A DNA stretch of 64,000 nt from Acidobacteriota bacterium (lineage in GTDB: Bacteria > Acidobacteriota > Blastocatellia > Pyrinomonadales > Pyrinomonadaceae): positions 1-64,000 of the forward strand of contig JAHBSJ010000012.1 of assembly GCA_019639155.1 (NCBI GenBank), given 5' to 3'. Below are positions 47,311 through 57,128 of this stretch, piece after piece. The notes beneath the pieces were generated by a model that saw only the letters and a list, made by a program, of their open reading frames with translations, was not told the origin of the DNA and did not search any database. How positions within the stretch are numbered: position 1 is the stretch's first letter; each line of letters opens with the position of its first letter. The position numbers and the translations under genes are program-made.

Positions 47311-48042
47311 ATGAGATCTGTTGTATTACTTGCTGCACTTTTTTGTACAGGTTTGATAGCTGACGTTTCCGGGCAGACCCGCACATTCCGCTGGTCCGAC
47401 ATGATGTGTGATTATCAGGGGACATATAACTCAAAGAAATTTGCGGCGAAACAGCTTTCCGACACTGTAAAGTTGATCGAGCCCGGCGGTTTCGGCATCT
47501 CGGTTTGGGCTACCGTTTTCCATCCGCGGGATCTGCCGCTGCTGTCGCTCGATAAGCTCAACGAGAATTACCGTGAACAACAGGCCGCAATCAACGCACT
47601 TCAGATCGTGAACGTGCCGTATTTCCAACGCCTTCGTGAGCAGAAGCTGGAAGAGATACGTCAGGTATATGAACTTTCCCGCGTCACGATCGCAGCACAC
47701 AGCGAACCGTCCATTCTTCGTACCTACCGAGGAGCCGATGCTTGCAAAACAAGATATGCCGAGCCTTTGATCGCCGGCGGCGACGCATTGCTTCAGACGT
47801 GGCGTGAGGTGAACGAGCGTTCGCGTTCTGTCAATTCAGAGCCAGAAAGGCTCCGCCGCGATTTCGAGGCGCAGATGGCATCTCCCGACAAAATGAAATT
47901 TGCTCTGGTCGAGGTAATGGGTTTTGGCTGGTGGAACTGCGTCAACGAGACGGTCTTTCGCGTCGAGAGCGACGGCACCGCCGAGAAGGAATTTCGCAAA
48001 CTGTTTATTCGCGTTCGCGACCTCGGGTGCGACGGTCCGTGA
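47311..48042 (+). CDS. Exported protein of unknown function
   Basis: A 243-residue protein with a signal peptide (about 1-21, ending VSGQT) and a mostly helical mature chain with several Trp and Arg residues (TFRWSDMMCDYQGTYNSKKFAAKQL at the start, WWNCVNETVF near 210). Five mature cysteines could form disulfides. I do not recognise the family. Its stop is directly followed, with zero bases between, by the stop of convergent uvrC. Confidence 0.7.
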   Translation: MRSVVLLAALFCTGLIADVSGQTRTFRWSDMMCDYQGTYNSKKFAAKQLSDTVKLIEPGGFGISVWATVFHPRDLPLLSLDKLNENYREQQAAINALQIVNVPYFQRLREQKLEEIRQVYELSRVTIAAHSEPSILRTYRGADACKTRYAEPLIAGGDALLQTWREVNERSRSVNSEPERLRRDFEAQMASPDKMKFALVEVMGFGWWNCVNETVFRVESDGTAEKEFRKLFIRVRDLGCDGP

Positions 48043-49881
48043 TCAGTTTGCTGCAGCCTGCCGCTGGCGTTCGAAATGCTCGGCGATCTCCGCTGCGGCT
48101 TTTAGGCCGACGAACGGCTTCAATTCGTCCATCGAAGCCTTTGCAATTCGCTCGATAGAACCGAAATTGCGAAGCAGCTTCATTTTTCGCTTCTCGCCGA
48201 TGCCGGGAATTTCGGAAAGTTCTGACGAAAAATCTCGCTTTTCGCGGCGTTTGCGGTGAAACTCGACGGCCGTCTTGTGTGTCTCCTCGCGGATCTGCAA
48301 GATCAGGCGAAACGCAAGTGAATTGCGGTCGAACGGGATCGGACGGTCCTCGCTGCCCTGTACGAGAAGATGCGAGATGTCTTTATGGCGTTTCGGCGGT
48401 TTAACGAGGCCGACGAGTTTGATCTGCTCGAGATCAAGCTCGCGCATGGCCGCCGCCGCGGCTGATAATTGGCCTTTGCCGCCGTCGATGAAAACTAGCT
48501 GCGGCAGCGGCTTCTGTTCATCGATAAGCCGCCTGTATCGCCGCAGCACTGCCTCGTGCATCGAGGCAAAATCATTCGCTCCATCGACCGTCTTGATGAT
48601 GAAACGCCGATAGTCGCGGCGTGCGGGCTTGCCGTTCTCGAAAACCACGACACCGGCGACGTTCTCGGCACCGGAAATATTGGAGATGTCGAAAGATTCG
48701 ATGCGTTCCGGAAAATACGATAGCTCCAACAGTTCCTGAAGCTCCTCGAGCACCTTCTGCGAATCGGGCTTCAATACACGGAAACGCTGCTCGAACGCGA
48801 TCTTTGCGTTCGTTTCTACAAGTTCGACCATTTCGCGTTTTGTCCCGCGTTTGGGGTCGAGGATCTTCACGCGGCGTCCGCGTCGTTCGGTCAGAGCCCG
48901 TTCGAGAACATCGCGGTCGGCAAAATCGATCGGTACGTGTATCTCTAGCGGAACGTAATCGGTCGAATAATATTGAGCCAATACCTCGCCCAGAAACTCC
49001 GCAGCGTCGAACGTGTTGTCCTCGGGCAGGTCTTCCCAGAAGAACTCGCGGCGTCCGACGATGCGGCCTTCGCGCATAGTAAAAAGCTGCAGGGCGAGGC
49101 GCTGTCGTTCGCGGTAAAACCCTACGATATCGACGTCTCGGTCGGCGGTCGTCGCCATTTTCTGCGTTTCGCCGAGAGCGATAACGGTCTTGTGCAGATC
49201 TCGGTATCGTGCGGCAAGCTCGAATTTGTCCTGCTCCGCAAACTGCCACATACGCCGCTCCAGCGACCTCGCCAGTTCCTTATTCTTGCCGTCCAGCAGC
49301 GTTCTGACATCCGCGGCGGCCTCAGCGTATTCTTGCGGTGTGCAGAGGCCTTTTACGCACGGGCCGAGACATCGTTTCAGATGATATTCCAGACACGGGC
49401 GGGGAAGTTTGCCGTCGATCTCGATGTCGCAGGTGCGGAGCTGAAAAGCACGATTTATCAGATTCAGCGTGTTGCGTGCGAGCGTCGCCGGCAGGAACGG
49501 CCCGTAATACGTCGAGCCGTCCTTAACCAGACGACGTGTGATGACCACCTTCGGAAACTCCTCGTTGGTCAGCTTCAGGTGCGGATACGACTTATCATCT
49601 TTAAGAAAGATATTGAACCGCGGCTTGTGCTTTTTGATGAGGTTCGATTCCAGAATGAGAGCTTCGACCTCGTTATCAACAACGATGAACTCAAAATCGG
49701 CGATGTATCTTACGAGCTGGCGCGTTTTTGGATCGAGGTTGCGGCTTGCCTGAAAGTAGGACCGAACGCGATTGCGAAGGTTTTTCGCCTTGCCGATGTA
49801 GATGATCCGCCCGGCATCATTCTTGTGAATGTAGATGCCCGCGGCGGTCGGCAGTGTTTTGAGCTTTTCGGCGATCGTCAC
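48043..49881 (-). CDS. uvrC: Excinuclease ABC subunit C
   Basis: Nuclease subunit of nucleotide excision repair; makes the incisions on both sides of a lesion with UvrB. The 612-residue protein has an N-terminal GIY-YIG domain (AGIYIHKNDAGRIIYIGKAK, 14-33), a UVR motif (near 200-235), the RNase H-like C-terminal nuclease (IESFDISNISG... FIDGGKGQL) and terminal helix-hairpin-helix motifs (EIPGIGEKRKMKLL). Length is normal. Divergent from the Sua5 gene with a 67-base gap. Confidence 0.97.
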   Translation of the reverse strand: MTIAEKLKTLPTAAGIYIHKNDAGRIIYIGKAKNLRNRVRSYFQASRNLDPKTRQLVRYIADFEFIVVDNEVEALILESNLIKKHKPRFNIFLKDDKSYPHLKLTNEEFPKVVITRRLVKDGSTYYGPFLPATLARNTLNLINRAFQLRTCDIEIDGKLPRPCLEYHLKRCLGPCVKGLCTPQEYAEAAADVRTLLDGKNKELARSLERRMWQFAEQDKFELAARYRDLHKTVIALGETQKMATTADRDVDIVGFYRERQRLALQLFTMREGRIVGRREFFWEDLPEDNTFDAAEFLGEVLAQYYSTDYVPLEIHVPIDFADRDVLERALTERRGRRVKILDPKRGTKREMVELVETNAKIAFEQRFRVLKPDSQKVLEELQELLELSYFPERIESFDISNISGAENVAGVVVFENGKPARRDYRRFIIKTVDGANDFASMHEAVLRRYRRLIDEQKPLPQLVFIDGGKGQLSAAAAAMRELDLEQIKLVGLVKPPKRHKDISHLLVQGSEDRPIPFDRNSLAFRLILQIREETHKTAVEFHRKRREKRDFSSELSEIPGIGEKRKMKLLRNFGSIERIAKASMDELKPFVGLKAAAEIAEHFERQRQAAAN

Positions 49882-49948
49882 AGACCTATTCTAACCTTTG
49901 CGCACGCCGCGGCACACATTCGACGCGAATTGCGATAAACTCGTTTTC

Positions 49949-50881
49949 GTGCGGACGCTGATCACAGATTCTACTGACGAGGCTGCGGAGATAATTCGCC
50001 GCGGTGGCCTTGTCGCGTTCCCGACCGAGACGGTTTACGGGCTCGGTGCCGATGTTCTCAACGAAGACGCACTTCGTCGTATCTTTGAAGCTAAACAACG
50101 ACCGCCGGACAATCCGCTGATCATCCACATCTCTGATATTTCGCAGATCAACGAACTTGCCGAAAGCATAACCGACGACGCCCGTAAACTCATCGAAGCG
50201 TTTTTTCCGGGCCCGCTGACCGTCGTTGTGAAAAAGAGCGAAAGAGTGTCGAACCTCGCCACCGCGGGACTCGACACCGTGGGCATCAGAATGCCGTCGT
50301 TTGGCGTCGCACACGAGTTTCTGCAAAAATGTCGCACGCCCGTTGCGGCTCCGTCGGCAAACGTATCGGGCCGGCCGAGCCCGACCACTTGGCAAGCTGT
50401 CCGCGAAGACCTCGAAGGGCGTATTGACTGCATCCTCCGCGGCGATCCGACCGAGATCGGCTTGGAGTCGACCGTGGTTGACTGTTCAGCCGATGAACCA
50501 GTTGTCCTTCGCCGCGGCTCGATCACTATCGAGATGCTGCGTGCTGTCGTTCCCGGCGTTCGAGAGATCGCGGCCGCAGAGGAACTTCATCGCAGCCCGG
50601 GCACCCGTCATAAGCATTACGCTCCACAGGCCGTCGTCATTATAGTTGAAACACAGCCGGAACCGCGTTCTGATGCAGCATTTATCGGAATATCAACAAA
50701 GAAAGACGGCTGGGGACACGCCCTTTCTTGTCGAGACATCGAAGAATACGCAAGGGAAGTTTTCGAATTCTTTCGCGAGTGCGACCGTCGTAGCATAGCG
50801 ACGATCTATTGCCAGAGCGTCGGATCGGCAGGCATCGGCGAGGCGTTGATGGACCGTCTGCGGCGAGCAGCCGAGCGGTGA
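49949..50881 (+). CDS. L-threonylcarbamoyladenylate synthase (Sua5 type)
   Basis: Makes threonylcarbamoyl-AMP for the t6A modification of tRNA. The 310-residue protein has a YrdC domain (FPTETVYGLGADVLNE near 25-40; PPDNPLIIHI; APSANVSGRPSPT near 132-144) and a C-terminal Sua5 domain joined by the linker SPGTRHKHYAPQA (near 216-228). The GTG at 49949 fits the family N-terminus; the frame is open back to 49898 without a better start. It ends with zero bases to the stop of the convergent ArnT-like gene. Confidence 0.94.
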   Translation: MRTLITDSTDEAAEIIRRGGLVAFPTETVYGLGADVLNEDALRRIFEAKQRPPDNPLIIHISDISQINELAESITDDARKLIEAFFPGPLTVVVKKSERVSNLATAGLDTVGIRMPSFGVAHEFLQKCRTPVAAPSANVSGRPSPTTWQAVREDLEGRIDCILRGDPTEIGLESTVVDCSADEPVVLRRGSITIEMLRAVVPGVREIAAAEELHRSPGTRHKHYAPQAVVIIVETQPEPRSDAAFIGISTKKDGWGHALSCRDIEEYAREVFEFFRECDRRSIATIYCQSVGSAGIGEALMDRLRRAAER

Positions 50882-52399
50882 TCAGCGTTTCCTGACCAGG
50901 AAAATGCCGTATCTGGTGTTATCGCCAAGAAGCTCCGCCGAAATCACTTCTGAATTCGTAAGAGTCTCCGTTCGCTTCAGCGGAGCGATGATAAGTATTT
51001 GATCTTTCTGACTGCCGGTGAGAAAATCTGCGATCTCAGTTTCTTTGTCAAAACGCCGCTGCTTTCCGTCCTCGGTTCTGAGAAGACGGCCCGCGGCATA
51101 GAATTCCGCGTTGTGCTGCACCGTATCGAATCCAACCACAAGCTCCGAGGTGTGACCGCGCTCCGCAGCTGCGGAAATAAGCGCTCTCACCGAATCGTGA
51201 TCCGCGAATTTGGGCAATGCAAAAGCCACGATCAGGAAGACAACGACGAGCGTAACTCCGGCGAGCCCAAAGATAGCATTTCGCCATCGCAGGCTTTCTG
51301 CAGCTTTCCCGTAAGCATAAAGCGACGTCAGCAGTACTGTCGCAGGCACGGCAGGCAGTATGTATCCGGGGAGTTTCGAGCCGGAGAAAGAGAAAAAGAA
51401 AAGCGGAATCGCAAGCCAAGATAGTGAGAAAAGGAGTAGAGGAGTAGAGGAGACAGTTGAGAGAGATCTCTGCGTTTCTGCGCCTCTGCGGTGAAATATC
51501 GCATTAAGTGCCTTCCACAAACCGGGGAAAAACAGCGGTATCCACGGGATCGTCATCAGCGGCAGCACCCAGAAATAGAAATGAAAGGGCTGCGGGTGCT
51601 GATACTTGTTTGACGTAAAACGGGCGAAATGATGCTGTAGAAAGAATTCGTCGATAAATTCCCAGCCGTGCCGCGCATACATTGGCAGATACCAAGTTGA
51701 CGCGACCGCTGCGGCGATGACAGGCCCCCAAATTAGGCTCCCGAAAAGCCCACGCGACGGCCATCGCCACGACAAAACGAAATATGCTCCGACGATCGCA
51801 AAAGGGAAAACGATGCCGATCAGGCCTTTTGCGAGTAGTGCGACGCCGATAAAGAAGTAGAATCCGGCGAGTCCGAGTCTCTTGCCGCCGCGGTCGTAGG
51901 CGTAGAAACACGCCAGTGATGCGGTGATCGGGAACGTGACGGTAATATCGAAACTCGCACCGCGTGCGAAGACCATTATGCCGAGCGTTGTCGCAGCAAT
52001 GAGCGTCGCAAAGAATGCGAACTGCTTTCTGCCCGTTACGGATTCCTCTGTGCGGGCGATCAGCCAAACACTTACGATCGTGCCGATCCCGAATATCGCC
52101 GGGCCGAGCCTCGCGGTCCATTCGGATACGCCGAAAATGCTGAACGCCGCGGCCTGCGACCAGTAGAGAAGTGCAGGCTTTTCGAACCAGTGAAAGCCGC
52201 CGAGAGTGGTCGTTATCCAATCTCCGGTTTGCCACATCTCTCTGGCAACCTGTGAGTATCGCGGTTCGTCCGGACCGAGCAGCGGTACGTTCAGACCAAA
52301 AAAGTAAAAGATAACGACGGCGATACCGAACGCATACCAAACGAGATTCGGCACGCGGGGTGTCGCAGAGATATTTTGATTTTCGGTTTCGCCCGACAT
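50882..52399 (-). CDS. ArnT/PMT-like membrane glycosyltransferase
   Basis: A 505-residue GT-C glycosyltransferase with about 12 helices. The first periplasmic loop has the family motif GPDEPRYSQVAREM (near 42-55), and GSKLPGYILPAVPA (near 338-351) is typical of ArnT-type enzymes, which move a lipid-linked sugar to lipid A or another envelope acceptor. Residues about 295-325 (FHRRGAETQRSL... then a Ser/Thr/Leu run) derive from a repeat-like DNA segment and look inserted. Divergent from the Gfo/Idh gene. Confidence 0.88.
   Translation of the reverse strand: MSGETENQNISATPRVPNLVWYAFGIAVVIFYFFGLNVPLLGPDEPRYSQVAREMWQTGDWITTTLGGFHWFEKPALLYWSQAAAFSIFGVSEWTARLGPAIFGIGTIVSVWLIARTEESVTGRKQFAFFATLIAATTLGIMVFARGASFDITVTFPITASLACFYAYDRGGKRLGLAGFYFFIGVALLAKGLIGIVFPFAIVGAYFVLSWRWPSRGLFGSLIWGPVIAAAVASTWYLPMYARHGWEFIDEFFLQHHFARFTSNKYQHPQPFHFYFWVLPLMTIPWIPLFFPGLWKALNAIFHRRGAETQRSLSTVSSTPLLLFSLSWLAIPLFFFSFSGSKLPGYILPAVPATVLLTSLYAYGKAAESLRWRNAIFGLAGVTLVVVFLIVAFALPKFADHDSVRALISAAAERGHTSELVVGFDTVQHNAEFYAAGRLLRTEDGKQRRFDKETEIADFLTGSQKDQILIIAPLKRTETLTNSEVISAELLGDNTRYGIFLVRKR
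51425..51500. repeat. Repeat-like segment inside the ArnT-like gene
   Basis: Two tandem GGAGTAGA octamers (51433-51448) and a CTCTGCG/TTCTGCG/CTCTGCG phrase (51468-51490, running on to GGTGAAA) sit in frame in the gene. The first part is identical over 16 bases to 59930-59945. The phrase resembles dispersed repeats I recall from several bacterial phyla, and the encoded HRRGAETQR is the kind of peptide they give. Confidence 0.6.
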
Positions 52400-52413
52400 C
52401 GATAAGAATGTAA

Positions 52414-52442
52414 AGTATTGCTGAAAAGGGACTTGTTATCAA
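52414..52442 (-). promoter_or_regulatory. Candidate promoter of the ArnT-like gene
   Basis: On the minus strand TTGATA (52442-52437), a 17-base spacer, and AATACT (52419-52414). The -35 box matches consensus at five of six positions, the -10 at four. The leader would be about eight bases. Confidence 0.4.
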
Positions 52443-52445
52443 ATT

Positions 52446-53426
52446 ATGTCTTCTGAAGATAAGCTGCGTGTCGCCGCCGTCGGGGTCGGTAGCCTCGGGC
52501 GTCACCACGCACGAAATTATGCTGATCTTGCCGCCGCAGGCGAGATAGAGTTCATCGGCGTCTGCGATACGAATTCAGCGACGGCCGACGAGATATCCCG
52601 TTCTCATTCATGCGGGAAGTTCGAGGATTGGCGGGCCCTTCTCGATCGTGTCGATGCGGTCTCGATCGCCACGCCTACTGAAACGCATCGTGAGATCGCA
52701 TGTGCCTTCTTGGAAAAGGGAATCCACGTCCTCGTCGAAAAGCCCATCGCCATCACACTTGACGAGGCAGACGCGATGATCGCCGCCGCGGAGTCGTCGG
52801 GAGCGAAGCTGATGGTCGGCCAGCTCGAGCGTTTCAATCCCGCGATGGTGGCATTGCGGCCGCACGTTACCAAGCCGCTCTATTTCGAGATCCATCGCGT
52901 TTCGCCGTTCCCTAACCGCTCGCTCGATGTCGATGTGGTGCTCGACGTGATGATCCACGACCTGGACGCAGTTCAATGGATGGTAGGCGAGGACGTGAAG
53001 GTCAGCGAGATTCGTGCGGTGGGCATTCCGGTCATTTCCGATAAAGTTGACGCCGCAAACGCCCGCATCGAATTCGAGAACGGCGCCGTCGCGAACATAA
53101 CTGCATCACGTATCGGCACGGAGAAGATCCGCAAAACGCGTTTCTATCAAACGAACGCCTACGTCGTGTTGGACTACGTTACGAAATTCGCATCGCTGAC
53201 CTCGATGGATCCGACAGCGTCGCATCCGCTCCTCGGCATTTCGATCAACCGGCTTGAGATCAACGATACTGAACCGCTGCGTGCTGAAATAAAAGCGTTT
53301 TTGGACTCGATCCGCAACGATACCGAACCTGCCGTTACGGGCCAAGACGGACGTCGGGCGCTGGCCCTCGCCGTGGGCGTATTGGAAAAGATCGAAGGGC
53401 ACTCAAAACGCGTATTCGCCCAATGA
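52446..53426 (+). CDS. Gfo/Idh/MocA-family oxidoreductase
   Basis: A 326-residue NAD(P)-dependent dehydrogenase. The N-terminal Rossmann motif VAAVGVGSLGRHHARNY (8-24) and the EKPIAITLDEAD segment (near 98-109) are typical; the C-terminal alpha/beta domain carries VVLDVMIHDLDAVQWM (near 160-175), whose HDLD region is the usual substrate site. Substrates of the family are sugars, inositols or sugar nucleotides; none is assignable here. It overlaps the serine hydrolase gene by four bases (ATGA). Confidence 0.92.
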   Translation: MSSEDKLRVAAVGVGSLGRHHARNYADLAAAGEIEFIGVCDTNSATADEISRSHSCGKFEDWRALLDRVDAVSIATPTETHREIACAFLEKGIHVLVEKPIAITLDEADAMIAAAESSGAKLMVGQLERFNPAMVALRPHVTKPLYFEIHRVSPFPNRSLDVDVVLDVMIHDLDAVQWMVGEDVKVSEIRAVGIPVISDKVDAANARIEFENGAVANITASRIGTEKIRKTRFYQTNAYVVLDYVTKFASLTSMDPTASHPLLGISINRLEINDTEPLRAEIKAFLDSIRNDTEPAVTGQDGRRALALAVGVLEKIEGHSKRVFAQ

Positions 53427-54550
53427 AAAACGAACGAATTTCCGAATTTCTCGTTGAGCGTTTAGCGGCCGGCGATTTTCCGTCGGCTGTTTATCTGGCT
53501 GCGCAAAATGGAGAGGTCGTTTATCAAGATGCGTTAGGAAACGCCGTCGTTGAACCGGAACTTATCGAAGCAAAGCTCGATACGATCTACGATGTCGCAA
53601 GCCTGACAAAAGTTCTTGTAACCGGTCTGTTGGCCGCTATCGCCATTGAACGCGGAGATCTGGATCCGAATCAGCCGATCGGCACGATCCTCTCTGAATT
53701 TCACGGCTCCGTCCACGGCGATCTTACCGTGAATCTGCTGGCGATGCACACATCGGGGCTTCCTGCGTGGAAACCTTTTTATCTTTTCGTCGATCATCCT
53801 GACGAGATTCTCGATGAGATCGCAAGGACATTGCCGACAGATAGCGAAGGCGGCGTGATATACAGCGATCTGAATTTCATTACGCTGGCGGCGGTGCTTG
53901 AGCGAATTTACGATGCCGAACTCGACGAGTTGTTCCGGCGAGAGATCGCCGAACCGCTCGGCCTCGCGGATACGATGTTCCGGCCGCCTGCCGAATTGCG
54001 GGGCAGAATTGCTGCAAGCGAGAAGGGTAATGAATACGAACGCCTGATGTGCATCCATTCTGAGTTCCTTGCGCCTACGGTTGAAGGCGGCGGCGTACGC
54101 ACTTTTCGCGATAAAGTGATCTGGGGCGAGGTTCACGATGGAAATGCCTATTACATGGGCGGAGCAGCCGGCCACGCCGGGCTATTCTCGACCGCAGAGG
54201 ACGTTTTCAAGATCGTTCTGCAATTCCTGCCCAAACACACGCAGCTGTTGAAACCGGAAACCTGCGATCTTTTTCGGACCAATTTCACCCACCAAATGAA
54301 CGAGGATCGCTCTTTCGCTTTTCAGTTGGCCTCAACGAAAGATTCGACTGCCGGAACGTCGCTCCCGCCGCAAAGCTTTGGCCACAATGGGTTTACGGGA
54401 ACGTCGCTTTGGATCGACCCCGAAAATGACCGCGTTTTTGTCCTGCTGACCAACCGAACGCACGCTCATCCGCTGCCGTTCGAGAACATTAACGGCGTAC
54501 GGCGCTCATTTCACAACATTGCGACAGAATTGCTCGATAACGAATCGTGA
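53423..54550 (+). CDS. Serine hydrolase of the beta-lactamase/class C family
   Basis: A 375-residue protein with the beta-lactamase fold: nucleophile motif SLTK (near 55-58), a YSDLN second motif (near 151-155) and HNG in the third position ([13 protein letters not shown] near 317). No signal peptide is evident, so it may act in the cytoplasm. Such proteins hydrolyse esters, amides or peptides. It is translationally coupled to the Gfo/Idh gene; the ChrA gene begins four bases after its stop. Confidence 0.88.
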   Translation: MKNERISEFLVERLAAGDFPSAVYLAAQNGEVVYQDALGNAVVEPELIEAKLDTIYDVASLTKVLVTGLLAAIAIERGDLDPNQPIGTILSEFHGSVHGDLTVNLLAMHTSGLPAWKPFYLFVDHPDEILDEIARTLPTDSEGGVIYSDLNFITLAAVLERIYDAELDELFRREIAEPLGLADTMFRPPAELRGRIAASEKGNEYERLMCIHSEFLAPTVEGGGVRTFRDKVIWGEVHDGNAYYMGGAAGHAGLFSTAEDVFKIVLQFLPKHTQLLKPETCDLFRTNFTHQMNEDRSFAFQLASTKDSTAGTSLPPQSFGHNGFTGTSLWIDPENDRVFVLLTNRTHAHPLPFENINGVRRSFHNIATELLDNES

Positions 54551-54554
54551 CGAG

Positions 54555-55814
54555 ATGGAAGTTGGTGAAAACAAGCCCGAAGTGTCTTTCAAGGACGCAC
54601 TAAAGTTTTGGGTCAAACTGGGGTTCATTTCATTCGGCGGCCCGGCCGGGCAGATCGCGATAATGCACAAGGAGCTTGTCGAACGTCGCCGTTGGATAGA
54701 CGAGAAGAGCTTTCTGAACGCAGTCAATTTCTGCATGCTGCTCCCGGGACCTGAGGCTCAGCAGCTTGCGACGTACATAGGCTGGCGTCTTCACAAGATC
54801 AAAGGCGGCATCGCGGCGGGTGCGATGTTCGTTATTCCCTCGGCGTTCCTGCTTCTCATCCTTTCATTCGTGTACGCGCGATATGGAACAGTCAGCGAGG
54901 TCGCCGCAGTGCTTGATGGTTTCAAGCCGGTCGTCGTCGCGATCGTCGTGGAAGCCGTAATAAAGATCGGCAAGAGATCACTGAGAACGGCGATGCATTT
55001 TGTCGTCGCGATCCTCGCTTTTGTCGGCGTTCAATTCCTGAACGTGCCGTTCCCGCTTATCGTCGCAGCGGCATTACTATTCGGGCTTGTCGCGAGCGGG
55101 AGTTCGGCCAAGGAACCCGAGTCTGCTCGCAAAGCATCAACTCCGACAGGCCGCTTTCACTTAATTCGGGTCGTGCTTGCCTGCATCCTGTGCTGGCTTA
55201 TTCCGCTGGCGGCCTCGCTTGTTTTATTCGGCCGCGAGAACGTCGCGACGAAGCTGTATCTGTTCTTCACGCAGGCTGCATTTGTAACGTTTGGCGGAGC
55301 ATACGCCGTTTTGGCGTATGTTAATCAGGCTGCCGTCGGTGCCGGTTGGATAACCTCAGTGCAGGCGGTCGATGGCCTTGCCTTGGCCGAAACGACGCCC
55401 GGCCCGCTGATAATGGTGCTGCAATTCGTAGGTTTTATGACCGGTTGGCAGAACGCAGGCGCTTACGACCAAACAATTTTTGCCGTCGCCTGTGCGCTGC
55501 TGGTTACGTTCGCTACCTTTCTGCCGTCGTTCCTTTTTATATTCGGTGCAGGGCCGTATCTGGAAAGGATAAGCCGGAATGCACGTTTGAGCGGTGCGCT
55601 CGGGTTTGTGACGGCGGCAGTGGTCGGCGTCATACTGAATCTTTCACTGGTTTTTGGTGCGGCGGTTGTTTGGCAGGATTCTCAGCCGGATCTCTTCGCG
55701 GTTGCCGCCTCTTTAGCCGCTTTTGCGGCATTGTATTTCTTTAAGGTCGATGTTGCGATCGTTGTGATCGCAAGCGGTGCCATCGGCCTGCTGAAACATC
55801 TTTTGATAGGCTAA
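54555..55814 (+). CDS. chrA: Chromate transporter, long two-domain form
   Basis: A 419-residue CHR-family efflux protein with two homologous halves: the first contains [26 protein letters not shown] (near 24), the second [21 protein letters not shown] (near 255). Each half has about six helices. Family members export chromate and contribute to chromate resistance; no other resistance gene is nearby. The ATG at 54555 starts a cytoplasmic tail; the frame is open from 54519 inside the upstream gene. Confidence 0.92.
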   Translation: MEVGENKPEVSFKDALKFWVKLGFISFGGPAGQIAIMHKELVERRRWIDEKSFLNAVNFCMLLPGPEAQQLATYIGWRLHKIKGGIAAGAMFVIPSAFLLLILSFVYARYGTVSEVAAVLDGFKPVVVAIVVEAVIKIGKRSLRTAMHFVVAILAFVGVQFLNVPFPLIVAAALLFGLVASGSSAKEPESARKASTPTGRFHLIRVVLACILCWLIPLAASLVLFGRENVATKLYLFFTQAAFVTFGGAYAVLAYVNQAAVGAGWITSVQAVDGLALAETTPGPLIMVLQFVGFMTGWQNAGAYDQTIFAVACALLVTFATFLPSFLFIFGAGPYLERISRNARLSGALGFVTAAVVGVILNLSLVFGAAVVWQDSQPDLFAVAASLAAFAALYFFKVDVAIVVIASGAIGLLKHLLIG

Positions 55815-55900
55815 ATAAAATGGCAACTCGCTCGAATGTCAGGCATCTTATCGACAGATCTCGCTCAAGATCTGAGTTCAGGCGTAGTGAGTTTGTTCAA

Positions 55901-57115
55901 ATGAAGAAAGTTTTCACAGGAATTGCCTTGTTCGCGTTTGCGGCAGTTGCGTTAATCGCTCAAAACGACCGCACAACGCGTCCGCGTGTCGTCATTACGC
56001 CTCCTCCGCCGGTACTGCAGAACGACACGAACGAGAACAAGCAGCCGTCGGCTCCTCCAGTACTCGGCGGCCGAAACGGGAATCCTTCTCCTGCACCGAC
56101 GGTCGATCCGATCGAGGACGATGAGGACGGGGTCATCCGCGTCGAGACCAATCTCGTCGCGATGCCTGTTTCGGTGCTTGATAAGGACGGGCGGTTCATA
56201 AGCGGGCTTCAGCAGCGAGACTTCAAGATCTTTGAGAACGGGGTCGAACAAAAGATCGAGTATTTTCAGTCGGTAGAGCAGCCGTTTTCGGTCGTGCTGA
56301 TGATCGATACATCGCCTTCGACACAATTTCGGATCGAAGAGATCCAGAGTTCGGCGATCACATTCGTAGAGAAACTGCGCCCCGGCGACCGCATCATGGT
56401 GGTGTCCTTCGATCAGAATGTAAGAGTTTTGACACCGTTCACCAGCGACCGCAATGTTCTGAGGAACGCGATCAGGCAGGCGAGATTCGGTGATGGGACC
56501 AGTCTGTACGAGGCGGTCGATCAGGTCATTAACCGCCACCTCAACCAGGTCGAAGGGCGAAAAGCAGTTGTCATATTCAGCGACGGAGTAGATACGACGT
56601 CACGCCGTGCGACCTATGAGAGCACGCTCCGAGCAACCGAAGAGATCGACGCTCTTTTTTACACGCTCAGATATGACACTTCAGATTACATGGCAGGCCG
56701 AGGCGGAGGCGGAGTCTATCCGCCGCCAACGACTCGACGCCCGAGCGGAAGGGTCTCAATGGGCGACATTTTGGCGTCCATCATCCTTGGCGGCGGTGTG
56801 AACGTGGGAACCGGAGGCGGCGGCCGTGGAAACACGCGGGCTGAATATGAGACAGGGCGTCAGTACTTGGAAGCCCTGTCTCAAAACAGCGGCGGCAGAA
56901 AGTTTGAAGCAGATTCGCTGATGAATGTGGACGCGGCGTTCACGGGAATTGCAGAAGAGCTCAGACGCCAGTATTCGATCGGCTATTATCCTGAGAACGT
57001 AGGACAACCGGGAGAACGAAAGCAGATCCGTATCCGTGTTATGCGTCCCGGCGTGAGCGTGCGTGCCAAGAACAGCTATATCGTGGGACGTCACGGAAAC
57101 AGCGCGTCCAAATAG
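55901..57115 (+). CDS. VWFA-related secreted protein
   Basis: A 404-residue exported protein of the VWFA-related type abundant in Acidobacteriota. Signal peptide 1-20 (ends LIAQN); Pro/Thr-rich linker (25-75); VETNLVAMPVSVLDKDGRFISGL region (near 85-110); then a von Willebrand A domain with a MIDTSPS MIDAS-like motif (near 140) and VVIFSDGVDTTS (near 224). A Gly-rich loop (about 265-320) interrupts the C-terminal part. Function is unknown; protein binding at the cell surface or periplasm is inferred. The ATG at 55901 gives a clean signal peptide, whereas the frame from 55820 would not. Confidence 0.88.
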   Translation: MKKVFTGIALFAFAAVALIAQNDRTTRPRVVITPPPPVLQNDTNENKQPSAPPVLGGRNGNPSPAPTVDPIEDDEDGVIRVETNLVAMPVSVLDKDGRFISGLQQRDFKIFENGVEQKIEYFQSVEQPFSVVLMIDTSPSTQFRIEEIQSSAITFVEKLRPGDRIMVVSFDQNVRVLTPFTSDRNVLRNAIRQARFGDGTSLYEAVDQVINRHLNQVEGRKAVVIFSDGVDTTSRRATYESTLRATEEIDALFYTLRYDTSDYMAGRGGGGVYPPPTTRRPSGRVSMGDILASIILGGGVNVGTGGGGRGNTRAEYETGRQYLEALSQNSGGRKFEADSLMNVDAAFTGIAEELRRQYSIGYYPENVGQPGERKQIRIRVMRPGVSVRAKNSYIVGRHGNSASK

Positions 57116-57128
57116 ACATGTCGCGAAC

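Noticed and set aside
48973..49938. A 321-codon plus-strand frame opposite uvrC.
   Set aside because: It is a shadow of uvrC, whose motifs and length are fully conserved; the shadow has no recognisable motif.
51504..52508. A 334-codon minus-strand frame overlapping the ArnT-like gene in another frame and running into the Gfo/Idh gene.
   Set aside because: Arg-rich, low-plausibility protein; the ArnT-like frame has the correct helices and motifs.
55855..55875. Hairpin with CAGATCT/AGATCTG arms before the VWFA gene.
   Set aside because: Seven base pairs with a weak AT-rich stem and no T tract; likely a chance palindrome.
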